DNA from: Sulfurovum sp. | GTDB taxonomy: Bacteria > Campylobacterota > Campylobacteria > Campylobacterales > Sulfurovaceae | DNA: 53,534 nucleotides | Direction of reading: 5' to 3' | Assembly: GCA_026990595.1 (NCBI GenBank) | Contig: JALXCZ010000029.1 | Location: forward strand, 1-53,534 | Shown: piece after piece, positions 42,069 to 49,703 of the stretch | Layout: each line of letters starts with the position of its first letter | How positions within the stretch are numbered: the stretch's first letter is position 1 | Notes under the pieces: generated by a model | The model's input: only the letters and a program-made list of their open reading frames with translations | Database searches by the model: none | Told to the model about the DNA's origin: nothing | Position numbers and translations under genes: made by a program

Positions 42069-42422
42069 TTAGCTAAAAAGTCTGGAAAAGAAAGAGCCTT
42101 TTCCTGCCAGTTTGTCAATAAGATTAAAGTAATAGCTCTCATCTTTAAGCCCAAGTTCCGGATACTTTAATTTTTCATTCGGCATGACTACAATAGTGAA
42201 AGGGACAGATTCTATTTTAAAGGCTGAAGCAAGTTTAGGGTTATGACTTACATCACATTTTACTACAGGTATACCATTTTCCTCTCCATACTTTTCCAAT
42301 CGTTCATCTATGAGTTTTGTCAACATTTGACAAGGTCCGCAGGTAGGGGAGTAGAAGTCTATAAAGACGGGCTTTTCATTGTTTTTAATGATATTTTCAT
42401 AGTTTTTATCTGTAAGTTCCAT
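42069..42422 (-). CDS. Thioredoxin-family protein
   Basis: 117 residues with active site C-G-P-C in FIDFYSPTCGPCQML (about 25-38), cis-Pro in ESVPFTIVV, and the usual five-strand layout. No signal peptide, so a cytoplasmic thiol-disulfide exchanger. The residue before CGPC is Thr rather than the Trp of classical thioredoxin, suggesting a specialised thioredoxin. It is co-transcribed with the HMA metal protein, perhaps keeping its Cys reduced; that link is inference. Confidence 0.85.
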   Translation of the reverse strand: MELTDKNYENIIKNNEKPVFIDFYSPTCGPCQMLTKLIDERLEKYGEENGIPVVKCDVSHNPKLASAFKIESVPFTIVVMPNEKLKYPELGLKDESYYFNLIDKLAGKGSFFSRLFS

Positions 42423-42458
42423 GAGAGTAGTGTAACAATATTATGTTAAAATAGTGCT

Positions 42459-42680
42459 ATGAAAGATACAATAAATATACATTTTAAACAAAGCACCATA
42501 GATGATCTTTTGGGATTTTCCGAGATCTTGAAAAAAGATATCAATACCATGATAGAAGAGGCGCTGGAGCAGTATTTCGAGAATGAGCAGAAGAAGCTCA
42601 TAGAAAAAGGTATAGAAGAGGATGCCTCTATGACAAACTTGGATTATGATGAGTTTTGGGATGGATTGGATATCGGTTAA
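42459..42680 (+). CDS. Small ribbon-helix-helix-like protein
   Basis: 73 residues. Strand INIHFKQS, helix TIDDLLGFSEILKKD and helix INTMIEEALEQYFENEQKKL give the strand-helix-helix order of CopG/Arc-type DNA-binding proteins, followed by an acidic C-terminus with NLDYDEFWDGLDIG. The layout resembles antitoxins, but the next gene is a kinase-like protein and not a recognised toxin. The stop codon directly abuts the ATG of that gene, so they are coupled. Possibly a local regulator. Confidence 0.5.
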   Translation: MKDTINIHFKQSTIDDLLGFSEILKKDINTMIEEALEQYFENEQKKLIEKGIEEDASMTNLDYDEFWDGLDIG

Positions 42681-43535
42681 ATGGAGTACCTTCAAGCAGA
42701 ACTTTCTCAGTGTTTAAACCAAGAGATATGTTCTATAGATTTTTTTTCTCAAGGTCAGATTGGCGATATATACAAAGTAAATACTGCCAATAATACATAT
42801 ATACTCAAAACTTCACAACCCTCAGACAGGCTTCAAATAGAAGCAGAGATGCTTATAGATATTAAAAAATATAAAATAGGAGTGCCTGAAGTGCATGCTT
42901 CTTCAGAAACATATTTGCTGATGGATCTGATCGAAGAACAGAGTATCGGTACAGAGGCAGAAGCATTGGCAGCAGCCAGAGTTTTGACAGATCTTCACTC
43001 TGTAACCAATGAGAGCCGTATGTATGGTTACTATTATGATACGACTATTGCCTCTTTTGTGCAAAAGAATGAACAGACACAGTACAACTGGGGACTTTTT
43101 CTGGGACAGATGCGTATTATGCCTATGGCTCAGGTATGTTATGACAAAGGACAGATAAGCCACGAGACGGTAAGCCGGTTAGAAAGAGTGTGCCGTGACC
43201 TTTATAAGCGTATAGATATGAGCAAGATCACACCTTCGCTTTTGCATGGAGACCTGTGGAGAGGCGACATACTATTTAATATGAATGGTGCAACCCTTAT
43301 AGACCCTGCACTCTATTTTGGAGACAGAGAGATGGAGTTGGCATTTATTGTCATGTTCCATACCTTTGGGAAAAGCTTCTTTGATGCATATAACGAAGTA
43401 CATCCTTTAAGTAACGATTTTTATGAGACAAAGGTACCGCTTTATCAGATCTATCCGATACTGGTACATACAGCACTTTACGGCAGTACATACAGAGGAG
43501 AGTTGGAACAGGTATTAAAAAGGTTGCAGATATGA
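42681..43535 (+). CDS. Fructosamine-kinase-family protein
   Basis: 284 residues of the fructosamine-3-kinase/aminoglycoside phosphotransferase fold: glycine loop region GQIGDIYKV, ATP lysine Lys43, GVPEVHA, the family block NWGLFLGQMRIMPMAQ, catalytic HGDLWRGD (189-196) and LIDPALYFGDREMEL (Asp208). Family members phosphorylate ketosamines so that glycation is reversed. The Asn expected at the end of HGDxxxxN is Asp196 here, which could alter Mg2+ binding. Encoded between a small RHH-like protein and a thioredoxin-like protein with 0- and 4-base junctions. Confidence 0.8.
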   Translation: MEYLQAELSQCLNQEICSIDFFSQGQIGDIYKVNTANNTYILKTSQPSDRLQIEAEMLIDIKKYKIGVPEVHASSETYLLMDLIEEQSIGTEAEALAAARVLTDLHSVTNESRMYGYYYDTTIASFVQKNEQTQYNWGLFLGQMRIMPMAQVCYDKGQISHETVSRLERVCRDLYKRIDMSKITPSLLHGDLWRGDILFNMNGATLIDPALYFGDREMELAFIVMFHTFGKSFFDAYNEVHPLSNDFYETKVPLYQIYPILVHTALYGSTYRGELEQVLKRLQI

Positions 43536-44032
43536 GTAGTAAATGGCATATAAAAAACATATTCAAAGAGATCATCATTGGAGGAATACTTTTATTTATA
43601 TTAAGTAATATAATAAGTTATATCCGTAAACCTGAACTTGACAGCATATCGCTGCCAAAGATAGAAGCAGTGCTTTTGGACGGTAGCAGTTACAGAGTCA
43701 AAAAGGGCAGACCGTTGGTGATACACTTCTGGGCTACATGGTGTCCTACCTGTAAACTTGAAGCCGCCAATATACAATCGGTATCGGAAAAATATGAAGT
43801 ATTGACTGTTGCTGTCAGCTCAGGAGAGAACCCCAAGGTAGAAGCGTATATGAAAGAGAGAGGATTGACATTTAAAGTCTTAAATGACAGTGACGGCAGA
43901 TGGGCAGCGCAGTTCAAAGTCAACGCTTTCCCCACTACATTTATATATGACAGTAAAGGCAAGTTGAAATTTACAGAAGTCGGATACACGACAACCGCAG
44001 GGTTGTTCGCACGACTGAAGATGATGGACTAA
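43532..44032 (+). CDS. Membrane-anchored TlpA/ResA-like thiol-disulfide protein
   Basis: 166 residues. An N-terminal membrane helix (about 12-30) anchors a periplasmic thioredoxin fold with active site W-C-P-T-C in FWATWCPTCKLEA, conserved NDSDGRWAAQFKVNAFPTTFI with cis-Pro, and GYTTTAGL near the end. TlpA/ResA proteins reduce disulfides outside the cytoplasm, often apocytochrome c haem sites, which would suit the cytochromes in this region. Overlaps the kinase-like gene by 4 bases. Confidence 0.85.
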   Translation: MSSKWHIKNIFKEIIIGGILLFILSNIISYIRKPELDSISLPKIEAVLLDGSSYRVKKGRPLVIHFWATWCPTCKLEAANIQSVSEKYEVLTVAVSSGENPKVEAYMKERGLTFKVLNDSDGRWAAQFKVNAFPTTFIYDSKGKLKFTEVGYTTTAGLFARLKMMD

Positions 44033-44039
44033 AGGTGCC

Positions 44040-45080
44040 CTAAACTACTTTACTCATATCCAAATGAACAGTAACGATATTCTCTTTGACTTCCAAGCTC
44101 TTTGCTATGTCAAGTTGTTGACAGAGTTTCTCGACAATATGCAAGCCGATACCCAGACCCCGTTCATTCTCTTTGTAGAAACGTTCAAAAGCCTTGGTGG
44201 GGTTCTTGATCCCGTCATAAGAACTGTTTGCTATTGAGAGTGTTGTTCCCTGCATAGAAATCTTGATGAAACCGTCTGAAGTATTGTATTTACAGGCATT
44301 GCTCAGCAGGTTGTAAATGATCCTTGCAAAAGCGTTAGGGTCACTTTTGATGATACTGCTTTGAATGTTGACTTCCCAGTTCAGGTAGTCATACATGGGA
44401 GCAAAAAAATCAACCTGTTCCTGTACAATCTCCTTAAGATCGAATTTTTCTCGTTCAAATATTGCCTCTTTGAGGTATGCATCAAGATTGTTCTGCAGCA
44501 TAGAGATAGTTTGAGCACTCTTGCCGATATTCTCTACTTCTTCATTGTCTGCATCCATCATCTTGAGATTGACAAGTATGGATGTAAGAGGTGTGTTAAG
44601 GTCATGAATGATGTCTTTGATGAACATCTCCAGAAGCTGCAGACTTTTTCGCAGTGGACTGAGTACATAAAAAGAGAAGAGTACTGAGATAAAAACAGCA
44701 ATAAAAGAGAGTAGAAGAAACTGTCTTAATAGTGATATTTTTGTTCTATGAAGCAGTTTATAGTATTTGTTAAGCGGATAGAATACTTTTACTGCATCTT
44801 TTCTACTCTCCGGGAGAGGGACTAAAATATATATATTTTTTTGATCATGATAGAGTTCATAAAAGGTTTTTGTGCTTTTTTTTAAGGAAACTACATCAAT
44901 GTCAAACCGGTCATCATCAAAAAAAAGACTATAGTTTTTCATCTCCAAAACAAGCTCTCTGTCAATATGCACTTTTTCAACTTTATAGTAAAAATAGAAA
45001 ATAGAGACAAGAAAAATTTCGATCACAAGAAAGAAGAGGGTAAAACTCTTAAGCAGGGACTCTCTTTCAGATAATTTGAT
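44040..45080 (-). CDS. Sensor histidine kinase HK2 (probable AUC start)
   Basis: 346 residues if it starts at ATC 45080-45078, which aligns with the TTG starts of HK1 and HK3 and has AGGAG 6 bases before. The nearest standard start, GTG at 45026, would delete half of the first membrane helix (SLLKSFTLFFLVIEIFLVSI). Two membrane helices enclose a periplasmic domain of about 80 residues. Phospho-acceptor His159 is in DIIHDLNTPLTSIL; N box IIYNLLSNACKYN; G box GLGIGLHIVEKL. The start overlaps RR2 by 14 bases. Paralogue of HK1. Confidence 0.8.
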   Translation of the reverse strand: MKLSERESLLKSFTLFFLVIEIFLVSIFYFYYKVEKVHIDRELVLEMKNYSLFFDDDRFDIDVVSLKKSTKTFYELYHDQKNIYILVPLPESRKDAVKVFYPLNKYYKLLHRTKISLLRQFLLLSFIAVFISVLFSFYVLSPLRKSLQLLEMFIKDIIHDLNTPLTSILVNLKMMDADNEEVENIGKSAQTISMLQNNLDAYLKEAIFEREKFDLKEIVQEQVDFFAPMYDYLNWEVNIQSSIIKSDPNAFARIIYNLLSNACKYNTSDGFIKISMQGTTLSIANSSYDGIKNPTKAFERFYKENERGLGIGLHIVEKLCQQLDIAKSLEVKENIVTVHLDMSKVV

Positions 45081-45696
45081 AACCGACTCCTCTCACATTG
45101 TTAATTTGAAGATCGAACTTTTTTTTGAGTTTGGAGATGTGTACCCTGAGTGTAAGGTCAGAAGGTTTGTCCAAAAGGGACATCAAATCATTCTTATTGA
45201 CAGGATCGGGATAATGTTTAATGAGTGAAAGCAAAATACTCTTTTGTACTTTTCCTAAAGAGATAGATGATCCGTTATAGGAAATTTCCTCTTTTGTCAT
45301 ATCGATTTCAAAATTTTTGAATTGAAGTGCTTTTTGCAAAGTAGATGTTTTTGCTCTGATACGAATAAGAAGTTCTTCAGGATCAAAAGGTTTTTTCATA
45401 TAGTCATCTGCGCCAGCAATAAAGCTTTGTGTTACAGAAGTGACATCCCTCAGTGCACTGATGATAATGGCAGGTGTATGATCGTCTGCATCTCTGAGTG
45501 CCTTAAGCAGGTCTATACCGTTAAGTAGAGGGACATTGATATCTAAAAGATAGAGATCATATCGGTTATCATAGCTCAGGTCTATGGCCTCTTCTCCATT
45601 TTTTGCCCAGTCAAGTTCATGACCATGGCTGCTCAGATACTTGATGAGTGTTTTGGAGAGACTAGGGTCATCTTCAAGAAGAAGAAGTTTACTCAA
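45067..45696 (-). CDS. OmpR-family response regulator RR2
   Basis: 209 residues. The receiver has EDD (8-10), phospho-accepting Asp52 (LLDINVP) and Lys near 103 (KKPFDPEELL). The C-terminal winged helix ends VRGVGYQII. It is close to RR1 in length and sequence (LLLLEDD, DLYLxDIN, KKPFxPEELLIRI). The start overlaps the barrel gene stop by 4 bases. The operon order here is repeat protein, barrel, RR2, HK2. No direct repeats like those of RR1 were found upstream of this operon. Confidence 0.88.
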   Translation of the reverse strand: MSKLLLLEDDPSLSKTLIKYLSSHGHELDWAKNGEEAIDLSYDNRYDLYLLDINVPLLNGIDLLKALRDADDHTPAIIISALRDVTSVTQSFIAGADDYMKKPFDPEELLIRIRAKTSTLQKALQFKNFEIDMTKEEISYNGSSISLGKVQKSILLSLIKHYPDPVNKNDLMSLLDKPSDLTLRVHISKLKKKFDLQINNVRGVGYQII

Positions 45697-46487
45697 AACT
45701 TTACTCCAATGTTAAAAGAGAATAGGTGGTCATAGTCTGAAGAGTGGTTCAATGTACGTGCATAGTTGCATGAAATATAGAAATCATGCGGTAAAGTATA
45801 GTAGTTGAACCATGAGAGTGCTTTGTAGGATCTTATATTGGCATAAGGTGATTGTGCATAATTATAGGAGAGGGCACTGTACCATTTTTCAGTGAATGCA
45901 TACCCTGTTCCTATGGAAAATGAGTGAAAATTCTCATAGTCGGTTGTGTCGCTGTTGCCACTGAATGTATAGCTGTAGTAGAGAAATATATTCTGTTTTG
46001 GGCTGATGAAGTAATCAAAATTTGTAGAAATGAAATAATCATTGTCCCTATCGATAGCATCATCATCCATAAAAGCAAACTTGGTTCCTACAGAGATTTT
46101 GGTATTTAATTTGTTTGTTTGAAAGAGGTATCCGGCTGTTAAATAAAGGTCATCTTCTGTGTCAATGAGTGTGTTAATGTTGGTTGCATTGTAATTGGTA
46201 CTTGAAAGAGAAAAGTCCCATTTTTTGTAGTTGTAATTCAAAAAGAGATTAAGGATATTTGTTTTATTGGAAAAAGAGTTAAAGCTGATATCTTCACCTA
46301 TTTGAAATGTAAACTTTTTTGTACCGGTTGTATCATAGGGACATCCGTTCTCATCAACGATCTTATCAAAAGGGGTATTGATACACAGATCATGTGCATC
46401 ATCAACACCATCAATATCTTGATCATTCACTGCAAAAAGTGATGTTGTGAGTATCAATAAAAAGTAGGGTATAGGTAAAAACTTCAT
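45693..46487 (-). CDS. TSP3-repeat plus beta-barrel outer-membrane protein (cassette 2)
   Basis: 264 residues: signal peptide (about 1-19), mature start VNDQDIDGVDDAHDLCINTP with calcium-type Asp positions and a Cys, a second Cys in ENGCPYD, then about 200 residues of alternating strands ending FSFNIGVKF. The N-terminal motif, size and barrel end match the cassette-1 protein at 26549, so they are paralogues despite low identity in the barrel. It is translationally coupled to RR2. Could be a surface sensor or channel monitored by the kinase. Confidence 0.65.
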   Translation of the reverse strand: MKFLPIPYFLLILTTSLFAVNDQDIDGVDDAHDLCINTPFDKIVDENGCPYDTTGTKKFTFQIGEDISFNSFSNKTNILNLFLNYNYKKWDFSLSSTNYNATNINTLIDTEDDLYLTAGYLFQTNKLNTKISVGTKFAFMDDDAIDRDNDYFISTNFDYFISPKQNIFLYYSYTFSGNSDTTDYENFHSFSIGTGYAFTEKWYSALSYNYAQSPYANIRSYKALSWFNYYTLPHDFYISCNYARTLNHSSDYDHLFSFNIGVKF

Positions 46488-46499
46488 CTGTATCTCCGT

Positions 46500-46982
46500 T
46501 TATGTTTTATGAAAGGGTGTATTTATTTGATTTGGGATCGAAGTTGGAACCGATGTTGGAATTGGAACTGATGTCGGTACCGGAACCGATATAGGCACTG
46601 AAATAGGAACAGATGTTGGGGTTGATGTCGGAATTGAACTTGGAACTGTTGTCGGTGTGGAAGCTGGTGTTGGCTGTTGTGCCGTTCCCTGATGGTGACT
46701 GACCTGTTCTGTAGATGTATGCTGTGTAGGCTGAATGGTATGACCACCTAAAGAATGCTGAAGGTCAAGCATGATCTTTCTTCGGATCTCAATGTTCATA
46801 TTCCGCAGTCTGATCTTCAGTCTGTTGATAGAAATTCGTCTGTTCATAGGGTTGCTTTTGATCTCTTTGACAAGTTCTTCTATGGTTTGTTCATCTTTAT
46901 TTTGTTTGGTTTTCTTCTCTTTTGCATAGACTGTATTCGTTAACAAAGAAAAAAACAGAAGTAATATAGAGAGATATTTCAT
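46500..46982 (-). CDS. Secreted helical protein with Pro/Thr/Ser/Val repeat tail (cassette 2)
   Basis: 160 residues: signal peptide (about 1-20), Lys-rich helical domain (about 22-75, IEELVKEIKSNPMNRRISIN, IRRKIMLDLQHSL), His/Gln linker, then a tail of SVP/TSVP/TSIP repeats (about 105-150) that should be extended like cell-surface linkers. The helical domain corresponds in place and pattern to that of the cassette-1 acidic-tail protein at 27351. Here it is the first gene of the operon (12 bases before the barrel gene). No family known. Confidence 0.55.
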   Translation of the reverse strand: MKYLSILLLFFSLLTNTVYAKEKKTKQNKDEQTIEELVKEIKSNPMNRRISINRLKIRLRNMNIEIRRKIMLDLQHSLGGHTIQPTQHTSTEQVSHHQGTAQQPTPASTPTTVPSSIPTSTPTSVPISVPISVPVPTSVPIPTSVPTSIPNQINTPFHKT

Positions 46983-47039
46983 AACCTATCCTTATTTATA
47001 TGATAATATAGTACTGATTTTAATTAAAAGTTTGCTTTG

Positions 47040-47089
47040 AACCCAAATCTCTTGTTAAAATATAAATTTTCTATTTCGAGATTTGGGTT
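47040..47089. promoter_or_regulatory. 12-bp perfect inverted repeat upstream of cassette 2
   Basis: AACCCAAATCTC (47040-47051) and GAGATTTGGGTT (47078-47089) are separated by 26 AT-rich bases, about 60-110 bases before the first cassette-2 gene. It could be a two-site operator or a leader hairpin. It is not followed by a T-run. Confidence 0.5.
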
Positions 47090-47179
47090 GAAACTTGAAA
47101 ATAAAAACTAAAAGTATCTATAGTGAGATGATAGTTAAGAAGTATTACTTTGTTGTTAAAGCAGGAAAGAAGATACTTG

Positions 47180-47207
47180 AAAGAGTGTCGTTTTTCAGAC
47201 ACTCTTT
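47180..47207 (-). terminator. Hairpin after the 47.2 kb porin gene
   Basis: AAAGAGTGTC / GACACTCTTT, a perfect 10-bp stem with an 8-nt loop, 11 bases after the porin stop. T-run weak (CAAG follows), but place and strength suggest a terminator. Confidence 0.6.
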
Positions 47208-47217
47208 AAGTTAAATA

Positions 47218-48615
47218 TTAAAACTGATATCTTAGGTACACTCTTACGTCCTGTGCTTTATCTACAATGTATTTTGCCATAGGTGAGTTTTTTGCATCCT
47301 CTATCTTCATGGCTGCACCGGTCGTACTTCCAAAGAAACCTTGACTTCCAGTATAATCATAATCCATATATGTATAGCGTGCCTGGAAGCTTAATCCATC
47401 CATGATCTCTTTTGTATAGTAGGCTTCATAGGCATTACCTCTTACAGCAAGTTTCGATCCTGCAACTGTATCTTCCGCATAGGTAAATGATCTCCAGTAT
47501 TTGCTGCCATGATTGTACTCAAGTCCAAATCTTCCACCAAGCAATGCTGTTTGTGCACCAAACCAGTAGCTTGTACCTGTCTCTTTGTCAGGGCTTCCCA
47601 GCATTGTTTGGTTATTGTTAGGATCTGTTTGACTCACAGCAAATGAGGCAAAGAATTTTGTATTGTTAAAGTTTTTGGCATTATACGTCATCATAAAATC
47701 CGCAAGATCCATGTTTCCAACAGTGTCAAATCCCTGATTCGGGTTCTGTGGATCTTTAAGGTCGATCAGATTGGTTACATGCATGGCTTGAAGTTCTGCA
47801 TGTAGTGCTTCGTCTGAATAGAAGACAAAATTCACATCAAACATATTGATATTTTTTCCCCAGTCAATATCTGGAGTAGGTGAAAGTGAAGGAGAGACAT
47901 AGCTGGCTCCTCTACCTGCGGCAAATTTAACTTTCATTCCTGAAACACCTGTAATTTTGGAAAGATTGAAAGCAAGATGACCTCCGTCAAATTCAGCAGA
48001 GACAATATGTCCAAGAGGAGAGTTGGCTTTGGTGTCATCTCTCCAGCTTATGAGTTGATTGTAAGAAGTAGAGCGTCTTCCTACCCCAAAACTCCAGGGA
48101 AGTTTCCCGTCCAAAAGTGTATCACGATAGTTGATATAGGCATTTTTTACTCTAAATCTATCGTCTGTATTGGTCGTTGAAGCAAGCCAGTCAAATCCGT
48201 CAAAAGGTGCTTTACCTCCTGGATAGTAGATAAATCCTTGTCCAAAAACTTTGTTGAATGCCAGTTTGGTGTTGAAATCTATATGTTCATTTGGTTTATA
48301 ACTGAAATTCAGCCAAAGTCTGTTTGTCAGCAGTGCATCATTTTTTGCAGTAGAACCATCTGCAAGGTCATAATGAAGATTGTCAACAGCAAAACGGTAG
48401 TCACCACTGATCTTTAATTTCCCGTAAGGAGAGTTGTTTTCTATTTGTGCTACAGGAGCAACATATTTTTCTTTGTGTGATGTTACTTTTTTATTCTTGG
48501 CAACCTGAAGTTCAAGTTGTTCTATACGTTTGAGTAGCTGTGCATTACTTGGTGTAGCTGCGTATAACGATGAGGTTGCAACAAATGCCGCAATACTTAA
48601 TCCAATTTTTTTCAT
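47218..48615 (-). CDS. Outer-membrane porin, DUF3373-like
   Basis: 465 residues from MKKIGLSIAAFVATSSLYA (AAGGA upstream; an 18-residue longer frame is unlikely). A signal peptide and a short coiled coil (AQLLKRIEQLELQVAKNKK) precede a large barrel with motifs SGDYRFAVDN, FNKVFGQGFIYYPGG, WSFGVGRRSTSYNQLISWRD and C-terminal DVRVYLRYQF. It resembles the DUF3373 porins common in Sulfurimonas-type bacteria. Function unknown. A strong inverted repeat lies in its predicted 5' leader, and it is divergent from the RR3 operon with 422 bases between. Confidence 0.75.
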   Translation of the reverse strand: MKKIGLSIAAFVATSSLYAATPSNAQLLKRIEQLELQVAKNKKVTSHKEKYVAPVAQIENNSPYGKLKISGDYRFAVDNLHYDLADGSTAKNDALLTNRLWLNFSYKPNEHIDFNTKLAFNKVFGQGFIYYPGGKAPFDGFDWLASTTNTDDRFRVKNAYINYRDTLLDGKLPWSFGVGRRSTSYNQLISWRDDTKANSPLGHIVSAEFDGGHLAFNLSKITGVSGMKVKFAAGRGASYVSPSLSPTPDIDWGKNINMFDVNFVFYSDEALHAELQAMHVTNLIDLKDPQNPNQGFDTVGNMDLADFMMTYNAKNFNNTKFFASFAVSQTDPNNNQTMLGSPDKETGTSYWFGAQTALLGGRFGLEYNHGSKYWRSFTYAEDTVAGSKLAVRGNAYEAYYTKEIMDGLSFQARYTYMDYDYTGSQGFFGSTTGAAMKIEDAKNSPMAKYIVDKAQDVRVYLRYQF

Positions 48616-48653
48616 ATTCTTTTTCCTTTGATATAAACTTCTTTGAGCATTAA

Positions 48654-48700
48654 ATGCATCAAATATCATAAATAGATGCTATCTATCATATTTGATGCAT
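48654..48700 (-). promoter_or_regulatory. Inverted repeat in the porin leader with upstream TATAAT
   Basis: ATGCATCAAATAT (48654-48666) pairs perfectly with ATATTTGATGCAT (48688-48700). A TATAAT on the minus strand (48715-48710) puts the predicted RNA start beside the stem, so the porin mRNA would begin with a 13-bp hairpin, as in RNA-stabilising leaders. An operator is the alternative. Confidence 0.55.
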
Positions 48701-48909
48701 TTTAAAATAATTATAAGTTATAATTTTTTTAAGGGAATGCTATATGAAAAGTATTACCAAAATGTTAATTTTAAATATAAAGCTGAATTTTTAATTTCTC
48801 AAAATCTAAGTAAAGTACAGTACTATTAGAGTCTAAAAAGGAATTATTTATAAGCAGATTATGAAGTAGGGGAATCTTGAATAATATTTTTTTGAGGTTC
48901 CCTTTAAAT

Positions 48910-48930
48910 CATATGAAATATTTTCATATG
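48910..48930. promoter_or_regulatory. Perfect dyad operator upstream of RR3
   Basis: CATATGAAA-TAT-TTTCATATG, a 21-bp dyad with 9-bp arms, centred about 55 bases before TATAAT at 48975-48980 and 118 before the RR3 start. Dyad form suggests a dimeric helix-turn-helix regulator rather than an OmpR tandem site. The rest of the 48616-49037 gap holds only AT-rich sequence. Confidence 0.5.
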
Positions 48931-49037
48931 TTTATTTACACTTTTCTATTCATATATAATTCACATTACTTTCTTATAATACAGAATATCTTACGTATGA
49001 TAAGGGAAAAAATGATGAAAGGCCAGGGTAGATAAAG

Positions 49038-49703
49038 ATGACTCCAACCCTTTTACTACTTGAAGATGATCTGCAGCTAAGCGATACGGTAAAACACTTT
49101 CTTGAACTGAAAGGGTACGAAGTCTATTGTGCATATGATGGTCTGCAGGCACAGGATATAGTCTATGAAAAACATATTGATCTTATGCTTTTGGATGTGA
49201 AAGTTCCATATATCAACGGTTTTGAGTTTTTAAAGAGTGTCCGCAGTGAAGGTAAAGAGATACCGGCGATATTCATTACTTCTCTGCATAGTACAGAAGA
49301 TGTAGAACAGGGATTTGCATCGGGATGTGATGACTATATCCGAAAACCCTTTGCTTTAAAAGAGTTGCTTGTCAGGGTGGAGTCTCTGCTGAAACGTACT
49401 TTTGGTACACATGATGATAAAATAGAGTTAAAGGAAGGGCTTGTTTTTGATACGAAAGAACTGCTTTTAATACAGGATGAACAAAAAGTATCTCTGAAAA
49501 CAAAAGAGCTGAAACTATTGGCACTTTTTTTGCAGCATAGTAATGAACTTTTGGAATATGAAAAGATATTTGAAGCCTTGTGGGAATATGGTGAAGAACC
49601 AAGTCCGGGTTCACTTCGAACCTATATTAAAACACTTCGTGCAGCCATAGGCAAAGAGAAGATAGAGACGATCAAAAATATAGGATATCGTTTTGTTAAG
49701 TAG
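49038..49703 (+). CDS. OmpR-family response regulator RR3
   Basis: 221 residues. The receiver domain has EDD (9-11), phospho-accepting Asp53 (LLDVKVP), Thr near 81 (FITSL) and Lys near 103 (RKPFALKELL). The winged helix is in the C-terminal third (SLRTYIKTLRAAIGKEKIET, IGYRFVK). First gene of a three-gene unit with HK3 and a monohaem protein. A dyad and TATAAT lie upstream. It is more distant from RR1/RR2 than these are from each other. Confidence 0.9.
   Translation: MTPTLLLLEDDLQLSDTVKHFLELKGYEVYCAYDGLQAQDIVYEKHIDLMLLDVKVPYINGFEFLKSVRSEGKEIPAIFITSLHSTEDVEQGFASGCDDYIRKPFALKELLVRVESLLKRTFGTHDDKIELKEGLVFDTKELLLIQDEQKVSLKTKELKLLALFLQHSNELLEYEKIFEALWEYGEEPSPGSLRTYIKTLRAAIGKEKIETIKNIGYRFVK

Noticed and set aside
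42459-43535. Small RHH-like gene plus kinase as a HipBA-like toxin-antitoxin pair
   Set aside because: The kinase shows fructosamine-kinase motifs (LIDPALYFGDRE), not HipA ones; only the general fold is shared.
44040-45026. GTG at 45026 as the true HK2 start
   Set aside because: It cuts the first membrane helix that is conserved with HK1 (ESLLK-F--FF---E pattern) and has no Shine-Dalgarno.
48979-49037. Riboswitch in the RR3 leader
   Set aside because: The leader after TATAAT is short and has no recognisable conserved core.
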